NCBI RefSeq assembly: GCF_963668215.1
Contig: NZ_OY764190.1
Span: 1,240,001-1,304,000, forward strand
Direction of reading: 5' to 3'
Length of the DNA stretch: 64,000 nucleotides
Source of the DNA: an uncultured Desulfosarcina sp.
GTDB lineage: Bacteria; Desulfobacterota; Desulfobacteria; Desulfobacterales; Desulfosarcinaceae
The notes below the pieces were generated by a model that made no database searches, was not told the origin of the DNA, and worked only from the letters and a program-made list of their open reading frames with translations. Positions 46,381-56,302 of this stretch are shown here, in pieces. The number at the start of each line of letters is the position of its first letter. The first letter of the stretch is position 1. The position numbers and the translations under genes are program-made.

Positions 46381-46847
46381 AAAGCCAATCTGGAGACAAT
46401 CGCGCATAAAACAGGCAAGGGACACCACCCCATATCCTTTAAATTGTGTGAATGCCATTGATTATGGTCGATTACGATGGCACCAACGCCTTTTCATTGA
46501 CTTGTCCTCCATTACTGGACTATGCTTATAAGTAAAAGAAAACCGTTTCATTTAAACGCTGACCGACTTTTTCGTTTTACCGCCCATTTTTGCACCCGAT
46601 CCTGACCGTTGGCGTTCAGCCGATAGCCGGCGACCCTTCGCACCCCCGGCATATTCAAGGCAGCACCAATATCACATCTTCCAGCCGCATTGTGGACGCT
46701 GAAGGCACCCACCGTTGATTCGTCTTTGTTGCGTATCAATCGCCGTCCATTTTTTCCACCGGACGGCCGAACGGGTCGCTTTGGTTTTTCGAATCCGGAC
46801 CAAAGCCCCATTTCGCCATGCCACCACAGGAGAAAGGAGGCCCAATC
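46381..46847. other. 467-bp intergenic region upstream of the CNB-domain gene
   Basis: No gene supported on either strand. A minus-strand frame that runs from about 47144 to 46548 overlaps the CNB gene and has no ribosome site. I do not see a clear promoter; it presumably holds that of the CNB gene. Confidence 0.35.
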
Positions 46848-47267
46848 ATGTATCTCAAACAAGGAGATCTTTTCTGGGGAATGGACAAGAATTTTGTCAA
46901 GGAGGTCATGGACATCAGCACGAAGGTAGGCCTTGAAGAAAAACAGACGGTGTTCAAGGAAGGAGATCCTGCCGATTCTTTTTACGTCCTGGTCAAAGGG
47001 CGCCTGCAACTCACGCTGGGAGAGAAATCGCGGGAAGTATACGTGGCCTATCAGCCGGGAGAAATCGTCGGCTGGTCCAGCCTCACCGGAAGGGAAACGA
47101 TGTCCGCCACGGCGCAATGCCTGGAAAGCACCACCCTCCAGCAAATCGAACGTAAAAAGTTCCTGAAGATTCTGGACAGGTACCCGACTGAAGGTTCAGC
47201 CCTTTTTCAGCGCGTGGCCCAGATGCTTGGGAATCGGCTGGTCTCACTTTATCCGAGCATCGCCTGA
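46848..47267 (+). CDS. stand-alone cyclic-nucleotide-binding-domain protein
   Basis: 139 residues with a single CNB fold (EKQTVFKEGDPADSFYVLVKGRLQLTL, then QPGEIVGWSSLTGRETMSATAQCLESTTLQQIERKKFLKIL). No helix-turn-helix follows, so it is not a CRP-type regulator. In the phosphate-binding cassette the usual Arg before the Ala is replaced (TMSATA), so nucleotide binding is not certain. AAGGAGG fixes ATG 46848. The next gene, convergent and 22 bp away, carries a class III cyclase domain. Confidence 0.82.
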   Translation: MYLKQGDLFWGMDKNFVKEVMDISTKVGLEEKQTVFKEGDPADSFYVLVKGRLQLTLGEKSREVYVAYQPGEIVGWSSLTGRETMSATAQCLESTTLQQIERKKFLKILDRYPTEGSALFQRVAQMLGNRLVSLYPSIA

Positions 47268-47289
47268 AAACGACAATGAATAGGGTTGC

Positions 47290-49614
47290 CTATCTGCGAA
47301 TCAGATGCTGGGTCGCCTTGTAGAGTTTGGGGCTGGTACAGACTTCGTAGTATTTGCGTTGGGTAAACCGTATCTGGCTGAGGTCTTCGGGATTCACCGC
47401 CGGCACCTCGGCCTCGCGCAGCACCAGGCGCTGATAGCGGCCCGATTTGGTCGGAAACTTGCCCGTGAAAAGGCGCACCTTTTCCAGTTTCAGGTCCGGG
47501 ATATCGCCTTCAAACTGTTTCAGGTCGATCTCCTGGGCCAGTTTGCGGAAACCGGCCTCGTTCAATTCAATGCCGTTGACGTTGTATCGCAATAACAGAT
47601 CATCGGCGGTTTTTTCCATCTCCTGGTCCGAAACGGCCTGAAAAACAAACAGGTTGAAGGGACTGATGTTCTTCCGGATGATGCGCCGCACGGATTTGCT
47701 GCAGCCGGAAAGGCGATCCGCCAGGTTGATAGCCGGTGAAATCATGATGCGGTTGTCCCCGTCGAAAAGAAACGTGGGGGCGTCCGCCCGATGGGAGATG
47801 CCGATCCCCAGTTCCAGCACGGGAAGTTGATACTCCTGGCTCTTCTTGTTGTACCGGTTGATAATCATCAGCATATTGATGGCCATGCCGCAGGCCCGGG
47901 CCACGCTGTACCAGCCGCTGGGCGTCTCCACCCGCTCGAAAATCGACAGGATGATGGCGTCCCCTTCGATAAACACCTTGTGGGCATCGTATTCGGACAG
48001 GATTTCGGTGATGGGATCGAAGAAATTGAGGCTGAAATAGGACGCCGGATTCAACCCGCGCTCGTTCATCTGATGGGTGATGTCCGTCGATCCGCGCAGA
48101 TCGGCCTTGATAATGGTGTGGTTCATGATGGGTTTTTCGCCCATCTCCTGTTCGTGCGGCAGTAAAAACTCATACAGGGTATGGTTGGCCTTGGAAAGCG
48201 CCAGGATTTTCTTGTCGGTAACCAGATTGATGCGCTCGGCCGTGTCCCGATAAATCTTGAAACTGCAAAAATCACGGTGATAGCGGAAAAATGCCCGCAG
48301 AAAGCGCACCAGATATTCCTTTTTCTGGCGTCTTCCCATGCGCTCCATCTGCACGACCTTGCGATTGAGCGGCCACAGGCGAAAGCTCTTGCCGTATAAC
48401 TTTTTCAGGCGTCTGAGCCGATTTCTCACCAGCTTGCGGTTTTTGGGGCTGATCAGATATTGCAGGACCTGCTGGGGAACCAACGGCGGGCAGTAGTCGC
48501 GATACAGGGACTGCATTTCATACGAGGCGGCAATTCTCTCCAAAAGACCGGTTCGGGAGAACTGGCGGAAAAAATAGCCCATCAGAAGACGCTGGTGATT
48601 CATGCGTATCCGGAAGTTGCGGAGGGTTTTCCGATCCGCTTTCTCCCGCTTCAAGTCCCGGTACTGTTCCTTGGCCAGTTTGCTGTTCAAAAGCAGATCG
48701 ATGTTTTCCGGGCATCGAACCCATCCGTCGATACGCTCCAGCTGGAACTGCTTGGCGTTGTCTTTGGCCTCCACCTCGGCGGCCATGATTTCCCGCCGCC
48801 GGCGATCCAGGGACCAGCTGATGGCGGCGGTGTCCTCCATTTCGAGGAAGGCGAGAATGCTGCGCAGGAGACTGACCATCATTTCGTAGCGGTCGGGGTC
48901 TTCGACCCGCCGGCCCAGGCAGAGGTCGTACTCTTCGATCATGAAATAATCGTTGAAGGGATTGTCCCTGTGGACAATGGGGTTGGCGAGCAGATCGAAA
49001 AGAAACGGCAGGTCCTGGCCGAAAACCGCTTCTCTCATCTCGCGGATTTCTTTCTCGCGGATTTCCCGGAAATATTCGCAAAGCTCGAGCCCCACTTTTT
49101 GCTGCACCATATCCCGCGTCTGGAGAACATGCGCCAGATTGTCCTTCAGCTTCAAAGACTCTTTGGGGTCGCTATGATTGGCCAGATCGGAGCGACGGAT
49201 GGCGGATTTGCAGTGTCCGATCAGCACATCGTACTGTTCGCGGATCTCTTCATGCACCATTCTGAGAACAGCGATCTGCGCGAGAAAATCGACCTGCATT
49301 TCCTTGGCAGCCCGGGCTTTGTTGATGGCGTCGGTCATGATCTGCCCGTATTGCTGACGGAAATTTTCCTGCTCTTTGGCCAGGGCGCTTTGGCGTTTCT
49401 TCTCGGGGATGGTCCAGATGCCGGTTTCGCGCTCGATGAGCAGGGCCGCCATCTTGGCCGTGGCATTGCGAAAGGAGGGGCTCAAGCGGACATCGTTGCG
49501 GATATTGTCGACGCCAAGAACCAGGCGATCCAGCGACAAATCGGTGGCGTAAGACGCCATGGGAAAAAATCTGAGCCCAGGCATCCTGGGTTGGTATTTG
49601 AAGAAATCGAGCAT
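47290..49614 (-). CDS. large protein with class III nucleotidyl cyclase core at residues ~498-640
   Basis: 774 residues. Residues 1-490 are helical and basic and match no family I know (segments such as KKRQSALAKEQENFRQQ and KNRKLVRNRLRRLKKL). Residues about 498-640 fit a class III cyclase: metal Asp 505 in IIKADLRGSTD, Lys 546 and second metal Asp 552 in HKVFIEGDAIILSIFE (47 residues apart), LGIGISHR, and the transition-state pair Asn 630 and Arg 634 in INLADRLSG. The region after about 650 is again unrecognised. No membrane segment. It sits 22 bp from the convergent CNB gene, a natural effector. Activity is not proven. Confidence 0.7.
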   Translation of the reverse strand: MLDFFKYQPRMPGLRFFPMASYATDLSLDRLVLGVDNIRNDVRLSPSFRNATAKMAALLIERETGIWTIPEKKRQSALAKEQENFRQQYGQIMTDAINKARAAKEMQVDFLAQIAVLRMVHEEIREQYDVLIGHCKSAIRRSDLANHSDPKESLKLKDNLAHVLQTRDMVQQKVGLELCEYFREIREKEIREMREAVFGQDLPFLFDLLANPIVHRDNPFNDYFMIEEYDLCLGRRVEDPDRYEMMVSLLRSILAFLEMEDTAAISWSLDRRRREIMAAEVEAKDNAKQFQLERIDGWVRCPENIDLLLNSKLAKEQYRDLKREKADRKTLRNFRIRMNHQRLLMGYFFRQFSRTGLLERIAASYEMQSLYRDYCPPLVPQQVLQYLISPKNRKLVRNRLRRLKKLYGKSFRLWPLNRKVVQMERMGRRQKKEYLVRFLRAFFRYHRDFCSFKIYRDTAERINLVTDKKILALSKANHTLYEFLLPHEQEMGEKPIMNHTIIKADLRGSTDITHQMNERGLNPASYFSLNFFDPITEILSEYDAHKVFIEGDAIILSIFERVETPSGWYSVARACGMAINMLMIINRYNKKSQEYQLPVLELGIGISHRADAPTFLFDGDNRIMISPAINLADRLSGCSKSVRRIIRKNISPFNLFVFQAVSDQEMEKTADDLLLRYNVNGIELNEAGFRKLAQEIDLKQFEGDIPDLKLEKVRLFTGKFPTKSGRYQRLVLREAEVPAVNPEDLSQIRFTQRKYYEVCTSPKLYKATQHLIRR

Positions 49615-49846
49615 TCCTGTGCGTTCCGTCCGCCGTTGACAAAGGCAAATTTCGTATCAACCCTTTGTTACCCTTACCATTTGGTGGGTGTGGTGTCCAT
49701 AGAATTAACCCGCCTGGCTGCGCCATGGGCGCTCGGAACTGGACAAGCCGGCAGGCGGCCTGTACAATGGCAACCGGGAAACGATTCCGCATGACAGTGC
49801 AATTCACTCGCCCGACCGTAACGTCCGTAACCGGAAGGATGCGCCC

Positions 49847-51181
49847 ATGGCGACGCTTTTAATCGTAAACGCATTAGCGGTAAACGAAGGCCGTTCGAGC
49901 CATCGGGATGTGCTTGTGCACAAAGGCCGCATCGCTGCCATCGGCGCAGATCTTGCGGGCAAGCGGGCCGACCGGGTCATCGATGCAGCCGGCAAGGCCT
50001 TGCTTCCGGGGATGATCGACGACCAGGTTCACTTTCGCCAGCCAGGCCTCACCCACAAGGGAGACATCGGCACCGAGTCCCGCGCGACCGTGGCCGGCGG
50101 CATCACCAGCTATATGGAGATGCCCAATACATCGCCGCCCACCACCACCATCGAAGAGCTGGAGAAAAAATATCGCATCGCAGAAAAAACCTCTTTCGCC
50201 AACTACGGGTTTTACCTGGGAGCCACCAACGACAACATCGAAACCATCAAGAAGCTGAATCCGCTGCAGGCCTGCGGCGTAAAAGTCTTCATGGGGGCTT
50301 CCACCGGAAACATGCTGGTGGATGATCCCGTTGCGCTGGAGCAGATTTTCACCTGCAGTCCGGGCATCGTGGCCACTCACTGCGAGCACAGCCCGACAAT
50401 CGATGAAAACACCCGCCGTTTTCAGTCCATCCACGGTGAAGATATTCCCATGGCGCTCCACCCGGCCATCCGCAGCGAAGCCGCCTGCTACCGGTCCACC
50501 GCTCTGGCTGTCAATCTGGCCAGACAATGCCGCACCCGGCTGCACGTCCTGCATCTGAGCACGGCCAAAGAGCTGGAACTGTTCTCCTCTGAACCGCTGG
50601 ATGAAAAACGCATCACCGCGGAAGCCTGCGTTCACCACCTGTATTTTTCAGAGGCCGATTATGGCGACAAGGGCACCCTGATAAAATGCAATCCGGCCAT
50701 CAAGACGCAGGCCGACCGATCCGGGCTTCTGAACGCGCTGCAGGACGGAAGGATCGATGTGGTGGGGACCGACCATGCGCCGCACACCCTCGAGGAAAAA
50801 CAGCGGCCCTATGTTGCGGCGCCGTCGGGCCTGCCGCTGGTGCAGCATGCCCTGGTCTGCCTGCTTGAACACGTCCACGATGGTGTGCTCACCCTGGAAC
50901 AGGCGGTCGAAAAAACCGCCCACGGACCGGCGCGTCTGTTCAATGTCAGGGAGCGGGGGTATCTGCGGGAAGGCTACTGGGCGGATCTGGTACTGGTGGA
51001 CCTCAATCGGCCCACGGCCGTCGACGATCAGCCGATCCATTATCGCTGCGGCTGGACGCCCTTTGCCGGCCGCACTTTTCGATCAAGCGTCGTGGCGACC
51101 ATCGTTTCCGGTCATCTGGCGTATTTGGATGAAAAGATCGATCCGATACCATCAGGCATGCGGTTGGAATTCGCTCGTTAG
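49847..51181 (+). CDS. pyrC: dihydroorotase (PyrC, multifunctional-complex type)
   Basis: 444-residue zinc amidohydrolase of pyrimidine synthesis. The HxH metal motif appears as DQVHFRQPG (first position Asp-Gln-Val-His instead of the usual His-Val-His), carboxylated-Lys context KVFMGASTGNML, later His ligands in THCEHSP and LHLSTAKEL, and the final GTDHAPHTLEEKQ. The altered first metal motif is worth noting but occurs in some family members. GGAAGGA precedes ATG 49847. Divergent from the cyclase-like gene, convergent with mntP. Confidence 0.88.
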   Translation: MATLLIVNALAVNEGRSSHRDVLVHKGRIAAIGADLAGKRADRVIDAAGKALLPGMIDDQVHFRQPGLTHKGDIGTESRATVAGGITSYMEMPNTSPPTTTIEELEKKYRIAEKTSFANYGFYLGATNDNIETIKKLNPLQACGVKVFMGASTGNMLVDDPVALEQIFTCSPGIVATHCEHSPTIDENTRRFQSIHGEDIPMALHPAIRSEAACYRSTALAVNLARQCRTRLHVLHLSTAKELELFSSEPLDEKRITAEACVHHLYFSEADYGDKGTLIKCNPAIKTQADRSGLLNALQDGRIDVVGTDHAPHTLEEKQRPYVAAPSGLPLVQHALVCLLEHVHDGVLTLEQAVEKTAHGPARLFNVRERGYLREGYWADLVLVDLNRPTAVDDQPIHYRCGWTPFAGRTFRSSVVATIVSGHLAYLDEKIDPIPSGMRLEFAR

Positions 51182-51189
51182 AAGGGCAC

Positions 51190-51768
51190 TCAAAGGAAGG
51201 GGAGCGCCCCATGCTCCCTCAGAATATTAAGTCCAATCCCCAGCAGAACGATCCCCCCCGTCATCTCCGCCCAACGGCTCAACTGTGATACGCTGCCGAT
51301 CCATTTCCCCAGGTGCAGGCCGACGGTGGTAAACATGCCGGCCACCAGCCCGATAATCAGCGCCGGCGTCCAGATGGAAACGTTGATCATGGAAAGGCCC
51401 AGGCCCACGGCCAGGGCATCGATGCTGGTGGCCACGGAGAGCATCACCATGGTGACGCCTTTTGTGGGATCCTTGGCCTCGGTATCGTTCTTCTCACCCT
51501 TGAACGCCGATCGCAGCATTCCCTGGGCCACATAGACCAAAAGAGCGAAAGCGATCCAGTGGTCGTAGGCCTCGATATGACTTCGGACAGTCAATCCGGC
51601 GCTCCAGCCAATGACGGGCATCATGGCCTGAAACAGGCCGAAATGCCAGGCCAGCCGGAAAGTCTGGCGCGGGCTGACGGTTTTTAAGGCCACACCCGAA
51701 GCGATGGAAACGGCAAAGGCATCCATTGCCAGGGCCACGGCAAGGGCGAGCGTATTCATCATTTCCAT
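51190..51768 (-). CDS. mntP: manganese efflux pump MntP
   Basis: 192 residues with six hydrophobic segments and the two MntP signatures with conserved Asp: ALAVALAMDAFAVSIASG and ATSIDALAVGLGLSM, 110 residues apart in inverted orientation. It exports Mn(II). I looked for a yybP-ykoY-type riboswitch in the 170 bp upstream and saw none. Confidence 0.93.
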   Translation of the reverse strand: MEMMNTLALAVALAMDAFAVSIASGVALKTVSPRQTFRLAWHFGLFQAMMPVIGWSAGLTVRSHIEAYDHWIAFALLVYVAQGMLRSAFKGEKNDTEAKDPTKGVTMVMLSVATSIDALAVGLGLSMINVSIWTPALIIGLVAGMFTTVGLHLGKWIGSVSQLSRWAEMTGGIVLLGIGLNILREHGALPFL

Positions 51769-51873
51769 TGATCGATTTCCCGTTAAAATCTGATGGGTTC
51801 CTGATGGTCACGGTGGACAGGAAAATCTAATGCAGGGAAAAATGTCGATGGCCCTGTTGGATGCCCGAGAACC

Positions 51874-51923
51874 AAAAAATGAACCCGGTCCGAAAAAGCG
51901 TTGCAACGCGCCGAACCGGGTTC
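51874..51923 (-). terminator. intrinsic terminator after the 51941-52264 gene
   Basis: GAACCCGGT (51881-51889) and ACCGGGTTC (51915-51923) form a 9-bp stem extended by inner GCG pairs; on the minus strand it is followed by ATTTTTTGG. It lies 18 bp after the hypothetical gene. Confidence 0.72.
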
Positions 51924-51940
51924 CAGTTGGTAAACGCGGA

Positions 51941-52264
51941 CTACCGCAGGGCCGCGCGTGGGGCTTTGCCTGCCAGAGGGTTGTACAGCTTCATGATCGC
52001 GAGCTTCATGACATCCAGCGTCTGCATGTCGGCAATGATTCCCAGCAGCGTGGCTTCCGCCTCGGCGGGAAGCTGGCAGGCGTTGGAATCGTCGAAGGAA
52101 AGGTCGCTAAAACCTTTGACGAGTTTTTTCTGTTCCTTCCGGCTCATTTCCACCTGAACAGCCTCTTTGCCGTCGATGGTGACAATCTTGTCCGCCAAGC
52201 CGGCTTCACTGATCTTGGCCTTCTTCGCCTCATCGAGAATTACGTTGATGTAATAATCTGCCAT
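51941..52264 (-). CDS. hypothetical protein, 107 residues
   Basis: Unrecognised soluble protein. Start ADYYINVILDEAKKAKISEAGLADKIVTIDGKEAVQVEMSRKEQKKLVKGF, then an acidic middle and a helical end (LLGIIADMQTLDVMKLAIMKLYNP). AAGGAGGAGGAAC before the ATG at 52264 is a very strong site and overrides a 31-codon longer frame. It is on the same strand as, but 184 bp from, the aromatic operon and has its own terminator. Confidence 0.75.
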   Translation of the reverse strand: MADYYINVILDEAKKAKISEAGLADKIVTIDGKEAVQVEMSRKEQKKLVKGFSDLSFDDSNACQLPAEAEATLLGIIADMQTLDVMKLAIMKLYNPLAGKAPRAALR

Positions 52265-52448
52265 CTTGTTCCTCCTCCTTGCTGAAATGATTACGGGCCC
52301 GTTGTGGGAAGCTCCTTCCGGTGTGCAGTCCTTACAAAATGAAACAAATTCAGTCAATATTGGATTTTGCGATACGGTCTACAATCGGATTCGGATTTTC
52401 TTCGCAAAGTAAGGTGCAAAGATCCGCTTCTTGCCCGAATTGCTTGTA

Positions 52449-53276
52449 TTACCAGCATTTTTCGGCCTTGGGGTAGCTTCCCAGCAGCTTGACGAAAACG
52501 GCATGCAGCGTCAGTTCGCCGATGGCCGCCTTGACTTCATCGTCGTCGATGCCTGCTTCGATGGCGGCATAGAACACATACTCCCAGGGATTTTCCGGGA
52601 TGGGCCGCGATTCCAGCTTCGTGAGGTTGAGCTTGTATTTCTGAAAAATTTTCAGGCAGTCCACCAGAGCGCCGGGGTAGTGGCGGGTTTTGAACGCCAC
52701 CGTGGTTTTTCCCGTGGTATGGTCCTCGGGAACGTTTTCCTTTTTCGCGATGACGAAAAAACGGGTGGTGTTGGAGCTGTTGCTCTGGATATTGTTTTCG
52801 AGGACTTCCATATCGTAAATATCGGCGCACAACGCCGAAGCGATGGCGGCACAATCCATGCGATCGCCGGAGGCCACGTTTTTGGCGGCACCGGCCGTAT
52901 CGTAGGTGGCCATCATGCGGATGCCTTTCGATTTCAAAAATGCCTTGCACTGCTTCAAGGCGTGGGGGTGCGAAAAAGCTTCCTTGATGTCCTCGAGGCG
53001 GGCGCCTTTTTTGGCCAGCAGGGTGTGGCGGACGGGCAGATAGGCCTCGGCGATCACGAATACCTCGTTGGCAAAAAGAAGATCGTAGTTCTCCACCACG
53101 GTGCCGGCAATGGTATTCTCCACGGGAATGAAGCCATAGGTCACCTTACCGTTGTTCACCAGATCGAAAACGTCGTCAAAAGCGTCGCATCCGACCGCCT
53201 CCACATCGTTGCCGAAATGTTCGTAAAGAGCGACTTCGCTGTAGGCACCGTGTTCTCCCTGGAATGCGACTTTCAT
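52449..53276 (-). CDS. pheA2: monofunctional prephenate dehydratase with ACT domain
   Basis: 275 residues. Substrate site motifs include AFQGEHGAYSEVAL at the start, the GFIPVENTIAGTV loop and the NSSNTTRFFVI (Thr-Arg-Phe) catalytic segment near residue 168; the ACT domain (TTVAFKTRHYPGALVDCLKIF and ESRPIPENPWEYVFYA) binds Phe for feedback. It converts prephenate to phenylpyruvate; arogenate as substrate cannot be excluded. Last gene of the aromatic operon, overlapping tyrA by four bases. A second such domain is fused to chorismate mutase at 58937, so the pathway step is duplicated here. The symbol is my label. Confidence 0.92.
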   Translation of the reverse strand: MKVAFQGEHGAYSEVALYEHFGNDVEAVGCDAFDDVFDLVNNGKVTYGFIPVENTIAGTVVENYDLLFANEVFVIAEAYLPVRHTLLAKKGARLEDIKEAFSHPHALKQCKAFLKSKGIRMMATYDTAGAAKNVASGDRMDCAAIASALCADIYDMEVLENNIQSNSSNTTRFFVIAKKENVPEDHTTGKTTVAFKTRHYPGALVDCLKIFQKYKLNLTKLESRPIPENPWEYVFYAAIEAGIDDDEVKAAIGELTLHAVFVKLLGSYPKAEKCW

Positions 53277-54004
53277 CGATTAAGCCTTTCGTGTATGTCT
53301 GTCATGGCGGCGATAAACGCCTCGCGTTTTTCCTTGGCATAGGGGTTGTAAGCGTGCATGTCCTCGAAAAGCTGCCAGGTGTCATGGCTGACAACCCCCA
53401 GGATGTGCATGAGCCGTTTGTACCCTTCCGTATCGATGTCCATGTCCCGGGCGCCGAAGGCCGATAGCGACCGCCCGATGAAATGGGTCAGCGAAAGCGT
53501 GACGGCGATCTTCTCGTCATGCTCCCCGGCCGTGGATTGGATTACGATTAACCCTTTTTCTTCCAGCCAGCACTTGATCTTTTCATAGCGCTCCTCACGG
53601 ATGCGTTCGGGACAGAGGACGATTTTGCAACCTTTCAGCGAGTCGGCGGCGCTGTCCGGGCCGAACATGGGGTGGGTGGGAAGAATGGAAACGGTCTCGG
53701 GCAAAAGTTCTTTCATCCACTGTACCGGGTAGACTTTTACCGAGCACACATCCACCACCAGCGCATCTTCTCTCAAGAGCGGAGCTGCCTGTTTCAGGGT
53801 CGCCTGCATGGCCGAAATGGGCGTGCACAGAATGACGACCGGCTGGCCGCAGGCGGTCGCAAAATCCACCGGACGGGCTCCACAGGCGCGGATGGCATCG
53901 TCCTTGTCGCTGCGGGTGGAAACGACAACGGAACAATCCGCGGCCAGATATCGGGCGGTCAGCGCTCCGAACCGTCCGAAACCGATAATGCCGACGTGGT
54001 TCAT
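53273..54004 (-). CDS. tyrA: prephenate/arogenate dehydrogenase
   Basis: A compact 243-residue TyrA with an N-terminal Rossmann motif (GIIGFGRFGALTARYLA), the THPMFGPDSA substrate loop and a His in the SLTHFIGRSL segment. It oxidises prephenate or arogenate with NAD(P) toward tyrosine. Shorter than many TyrA proteins because it lacks any fused mutase or ACT domain. Overlaps both the aminotransferase (upstream) and the dehydratase (downstream) by four bases. Confidence 0.9.
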   Translation of the reverse strand: MNHVGIIGFGRFGALTARYLAADCSVVVSTRSDKDDAIRACGARPVDFATACGQPVVILCTPISAMQATLKQAAPLLREDALVVDVCSVKVYPVQWMKELLPETVSILPTHPMFGPDSAADSLKGCKIVLCPERIREERYEKIKCWLEEKGLIVIQSTAGEHDEKIAVTLSLTHFIGRSLSAFGARDMDIDTEGYKRLMHILGVVSHDTWQLFEDMHAYNPYAKEKREAFIAAMTDIHERLNR

Positions 54005-55152
54005 AGGACCTCTCGAATTCGTTTGAATGCTTCTTTCAATTGCTCTTCGGGCGCTGCAAAACAGATGCGCACATGGCCGTCCAACCCGAAGTCCTCACCG
54101 GGAACCACGGCCACCCCGGCAGTTTCCAGAATCCGGGCGGCAAAGTCGCCGGAATTCTCGTTTTTGCGCAGATGGCCCGAAATATCCGGAAAGAGGTAAA
54201 AGGCGCCTTGGGGACGGATGCAGGGAAACAGGTCCTGCACCTGATCGAACGCCAGATCGCGTTTCCGCTGCAAGTCCGCCCTGCCGCGGGCAAGCAGCTG
54301 TTCGTCCATATCCAGGGCGGCCAGGGCCCCGTACTGGGCGAAGGTGCATACATTGCCGGTCAGGTGGCTGTGGAGCCGGACCATGGCCGCGGCCGCCTCC
54401 TTGGGAGCGACGGCGTACCCCACGCGAAATCCGGTCATGGCATAGTGCTTCGAAAAGCTGCGGGTGACGATCAGCCGTTCCCGGACCGCCTCCAGATCGT
54501 AAACGGAGGTGTACTGCAAATTGTCATAAACGAAAAAACTGTACGCTTCGTCGGCAACGATATACAGGTCGTTCTCCGCGGCCAACCGGGCGATCCGCTC
54601 CAGGTCCCGGCCGGGGTAGACGGCACCGGTGGGATTATTGGGCGAGTTGATCAAAATGGCCCGGGTTTTTTCGGTGACCGCCGCCCGGATGGCCTCCACG
54701 TCCAGCTGGTGGTCGACGGTGGGCACGAACACCGGCTCACCGCCGGCCATTCGGACCTGCTCAGGAAAGCTCACCCAGCAGGGCAGCGGGATAATCACCT
54801 GATCCCCCGGATTGCAGAGCGCCTGAAAAGCGGCGTACAGAGCCTGCTTGGACCCGTTGAAAACGACGATGTTCTCCGGCTTGCAGTTTTCGAAGCGCGT
54901 GGCCAGGGCGGCTCGCAAATCCTTGAGCCCGGCCATTTCACTGTAGCGGGTTTTCTGTTGCTGCAAGGCCTTGACCGTGGCTTCGATCACCGCTGCCGGC
55001 GTATCGGCCACCGGTTCACCGATGGCCAGACTGATCACGGACCGTCCCGCCTGCCGCATCTGTTCCAGCAGCGGGATGAAGCGGGCCGTTTTCGATCCTT
55101 CGATGCTTTGGACACGTTTGGACAGTTTCAATTTCTCAATTCCTTGTATCAT
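54001..55152 (-). CDS. class I aminotransferase (aspartate/aromatic/prephenate type)
   Basis: 383 residues, PLP-dependent. Signatures: INSPNNPTGAVYPG, ADEAYSFFVYD, and the Schiff-base Lys in RSFSKHYAMTGFRVGYAVAP; the final Arg region RICFAAPEEQL would bind the substrate carboxylate. Between aroC and tyrA, it is the probable transaminase for phenylpyruvate/4-hydroxyphenylpyruvate, or for prephenate if the arogenate route is used. Starts two bases after the aroC stop. Confidence 0.9.
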   Translation of the reverse strand: MIQGIEKLKLSKRVQSIEGSKTARFIPLLEQMRQAGRSVISLAIGEPVADTPAAVIEATVKALQQQKTRYSEMAGLKDLRAALATRFENCKPENIVVFNGSKQALYAAFQALCNPGDQVIIPLPCWVSFPEQVRMAGGEPVFVPTVDHQLDVEAIRAAVTEKTRAILINSPNNPTGAVYPGRDLERIARLAAENDLYIVADEAYSFFVYDNLQYTSVYDLEAVRERLIVTRSFSKHYAMTGFRVGYAVAPKEAAAAMVRLHSHLTGNVCTFAQYGALAALDMDEQLLARGRADLQRKRDLAFDQVQDLFPCIRPQGAFYLFPDISGHLRKNENSGDFAARILETAGVAVVPGEDFGLDGHVRICFAAPEEQLKEAFKRIREVL

Positions 55153-56244
55153 TCAAAATTTCATTTGCGCGCGGGTGTGCTGTCTGAGAGCAAAATCCCC
55201 CAAAACCAGCGCCGCCATGGCCTCCACAATAGGCACGGCCCGGGGAACGACGCAGGGGTCGTGGCGCCCCTTGGCCTCCAGCGTGACCGGTTGGCCGTCG
55301 AAATCGACAGTTTCCTGGGCCAGCCCGATGGTGGCCGGCGGCTTGAAAGCGATCCGGAAAACGATGGGCGCGCCATTGGAAATGCCGCCCTGGATGCCGC
55401 CGCTGTTGTTGGTCTGCGTCCCCAGCCCCTCTTCAGCCGCAACAAAGGGATCGTTATGATCCGATCCACGCATCCGGCTGCCGGCAAATCCAGAGCCGAT
55501 CTCAAATCCCTTGGTGGCCGGGATGGAGAGCATGGCCTGGGCGAGTTTGGCCTCCAGCTTGTCGAAGACCGGCTCACCCCAGCCGACCGGGACATGGCGG
55601 CAGACACAGGTAACAATCCCGCCGACGCTGTCTTTCTCTTCCTTGACACGGGCCACCAGGGCCTGCATTTTCTCGGCCGCTGCGGCCGAGGGGCAGCGGA
55701 TCGGATTGTCGTCCACCAGCTGCCGGGTTATAAGGTTCTCATCCACATGGTCGGCGGCGATATCGCTGACGGCGCTGACCCAGGCGACGATCTCTACTCC
55801 GAAACGCTCCCTGAGCATTTTCTCGGCCACCGCACCGGCGGCCACCCGCCCGATGGTTTCCCGGGCGCTGGAGCGCCCGCCGCCCGAAGAGGCCCGGATG
55901 CCGTATTTCATCTGGTAGGTGAAATCGGCATGGGACGGGCGTGGAATCCTGCTCATTTCCCGGTAATCGCCGGGCCGCTGGTCCTTGTTGGGCACGAAAA
56001 GGCCGATAGGCGTGCCCAGGGTAAGACCGTTTTCCACCCCCGAGAAGATGGTGACCTGGTCCGACTCCTGGCGGTCGGTGGTCAGCTTGCTCTGACCAGG
56101 CCGACGCCGGTCCAGCTGGGGTTGGATATCCGCCTCGCTGAGCGCCATGCCGGGAGGGCATCCGTCCAACACCGCTCCCACACCTTTGCAGTGAGATTCT
56201 CCGAAAGTGGAGACTTTCAATAGGGTTCCGAAGGTACTTGACAT
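55153..56244 (-). CDS. aroC: chorismate synthase
   Basis: 363 residues, FMN-dependent last step of the shikimate pathway. The N-terminal [18 protein letters not shown] motif, [40 protein letters not shown], and the [12 protein letters not shown] end region are all characteristic. AAGGAG precedes ATG 56244. The 58 bp between aroK and aroC contain a CA-rich run on the transcribed strand (AACCCAA-like units), the only real gap in the operon. Confidence 0.96.
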   Translation of the reverse strand: MSSTFGTLLKVSTFGESHCKGVGAVLDGCPPGMALSEADIQPQLDRRRPGQSKLTTDRQESDQVTIFSGVENGLTLGTPIGLFVPNKDQRPGDYREMSRIPRPSHADFTYQMKYGIRASSGGGRSSARETIGRVAAGAVAEKMLRERFGVEIVAWVSAVSDIAADHVDENLITRQLVDDNPIRCPSAAAAEKMQALVARVKEEKDSVGGIVTCVCRHVPVGWGEPVFDKLEAKLAQAMLSIPATKGFEIGSGFAGSRMRGSDHNDPFVAAEEGLGTQTNNSGGIQGGISNGAPIVFRIAFKPPATIGLAQETVDFDGQPVTLEAKGRHDPCVVPRAVPIVEAMAALVLGDFALRQHTRAQMKF

Positions 56245-56302
56245 GGATTGGGCTCCTTGAGTTGGTTGGGTTCGTTGCGTTTATTGGGTTTGTTGAGTTC
56301 GA

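Noticed and set aside
46548..47144. 198-codon minus-strand frame opposite the CNB gene
   Set aside because: Overlaps the CNB gene, which has a strong ribosome site and clear domain; the opposite frame has neither.
51769..51880. Manganese riboswitch before mntP
   Set aside because: Looked for the conserved yybP-ykoY core; not found in the upstream 110-170 bp.
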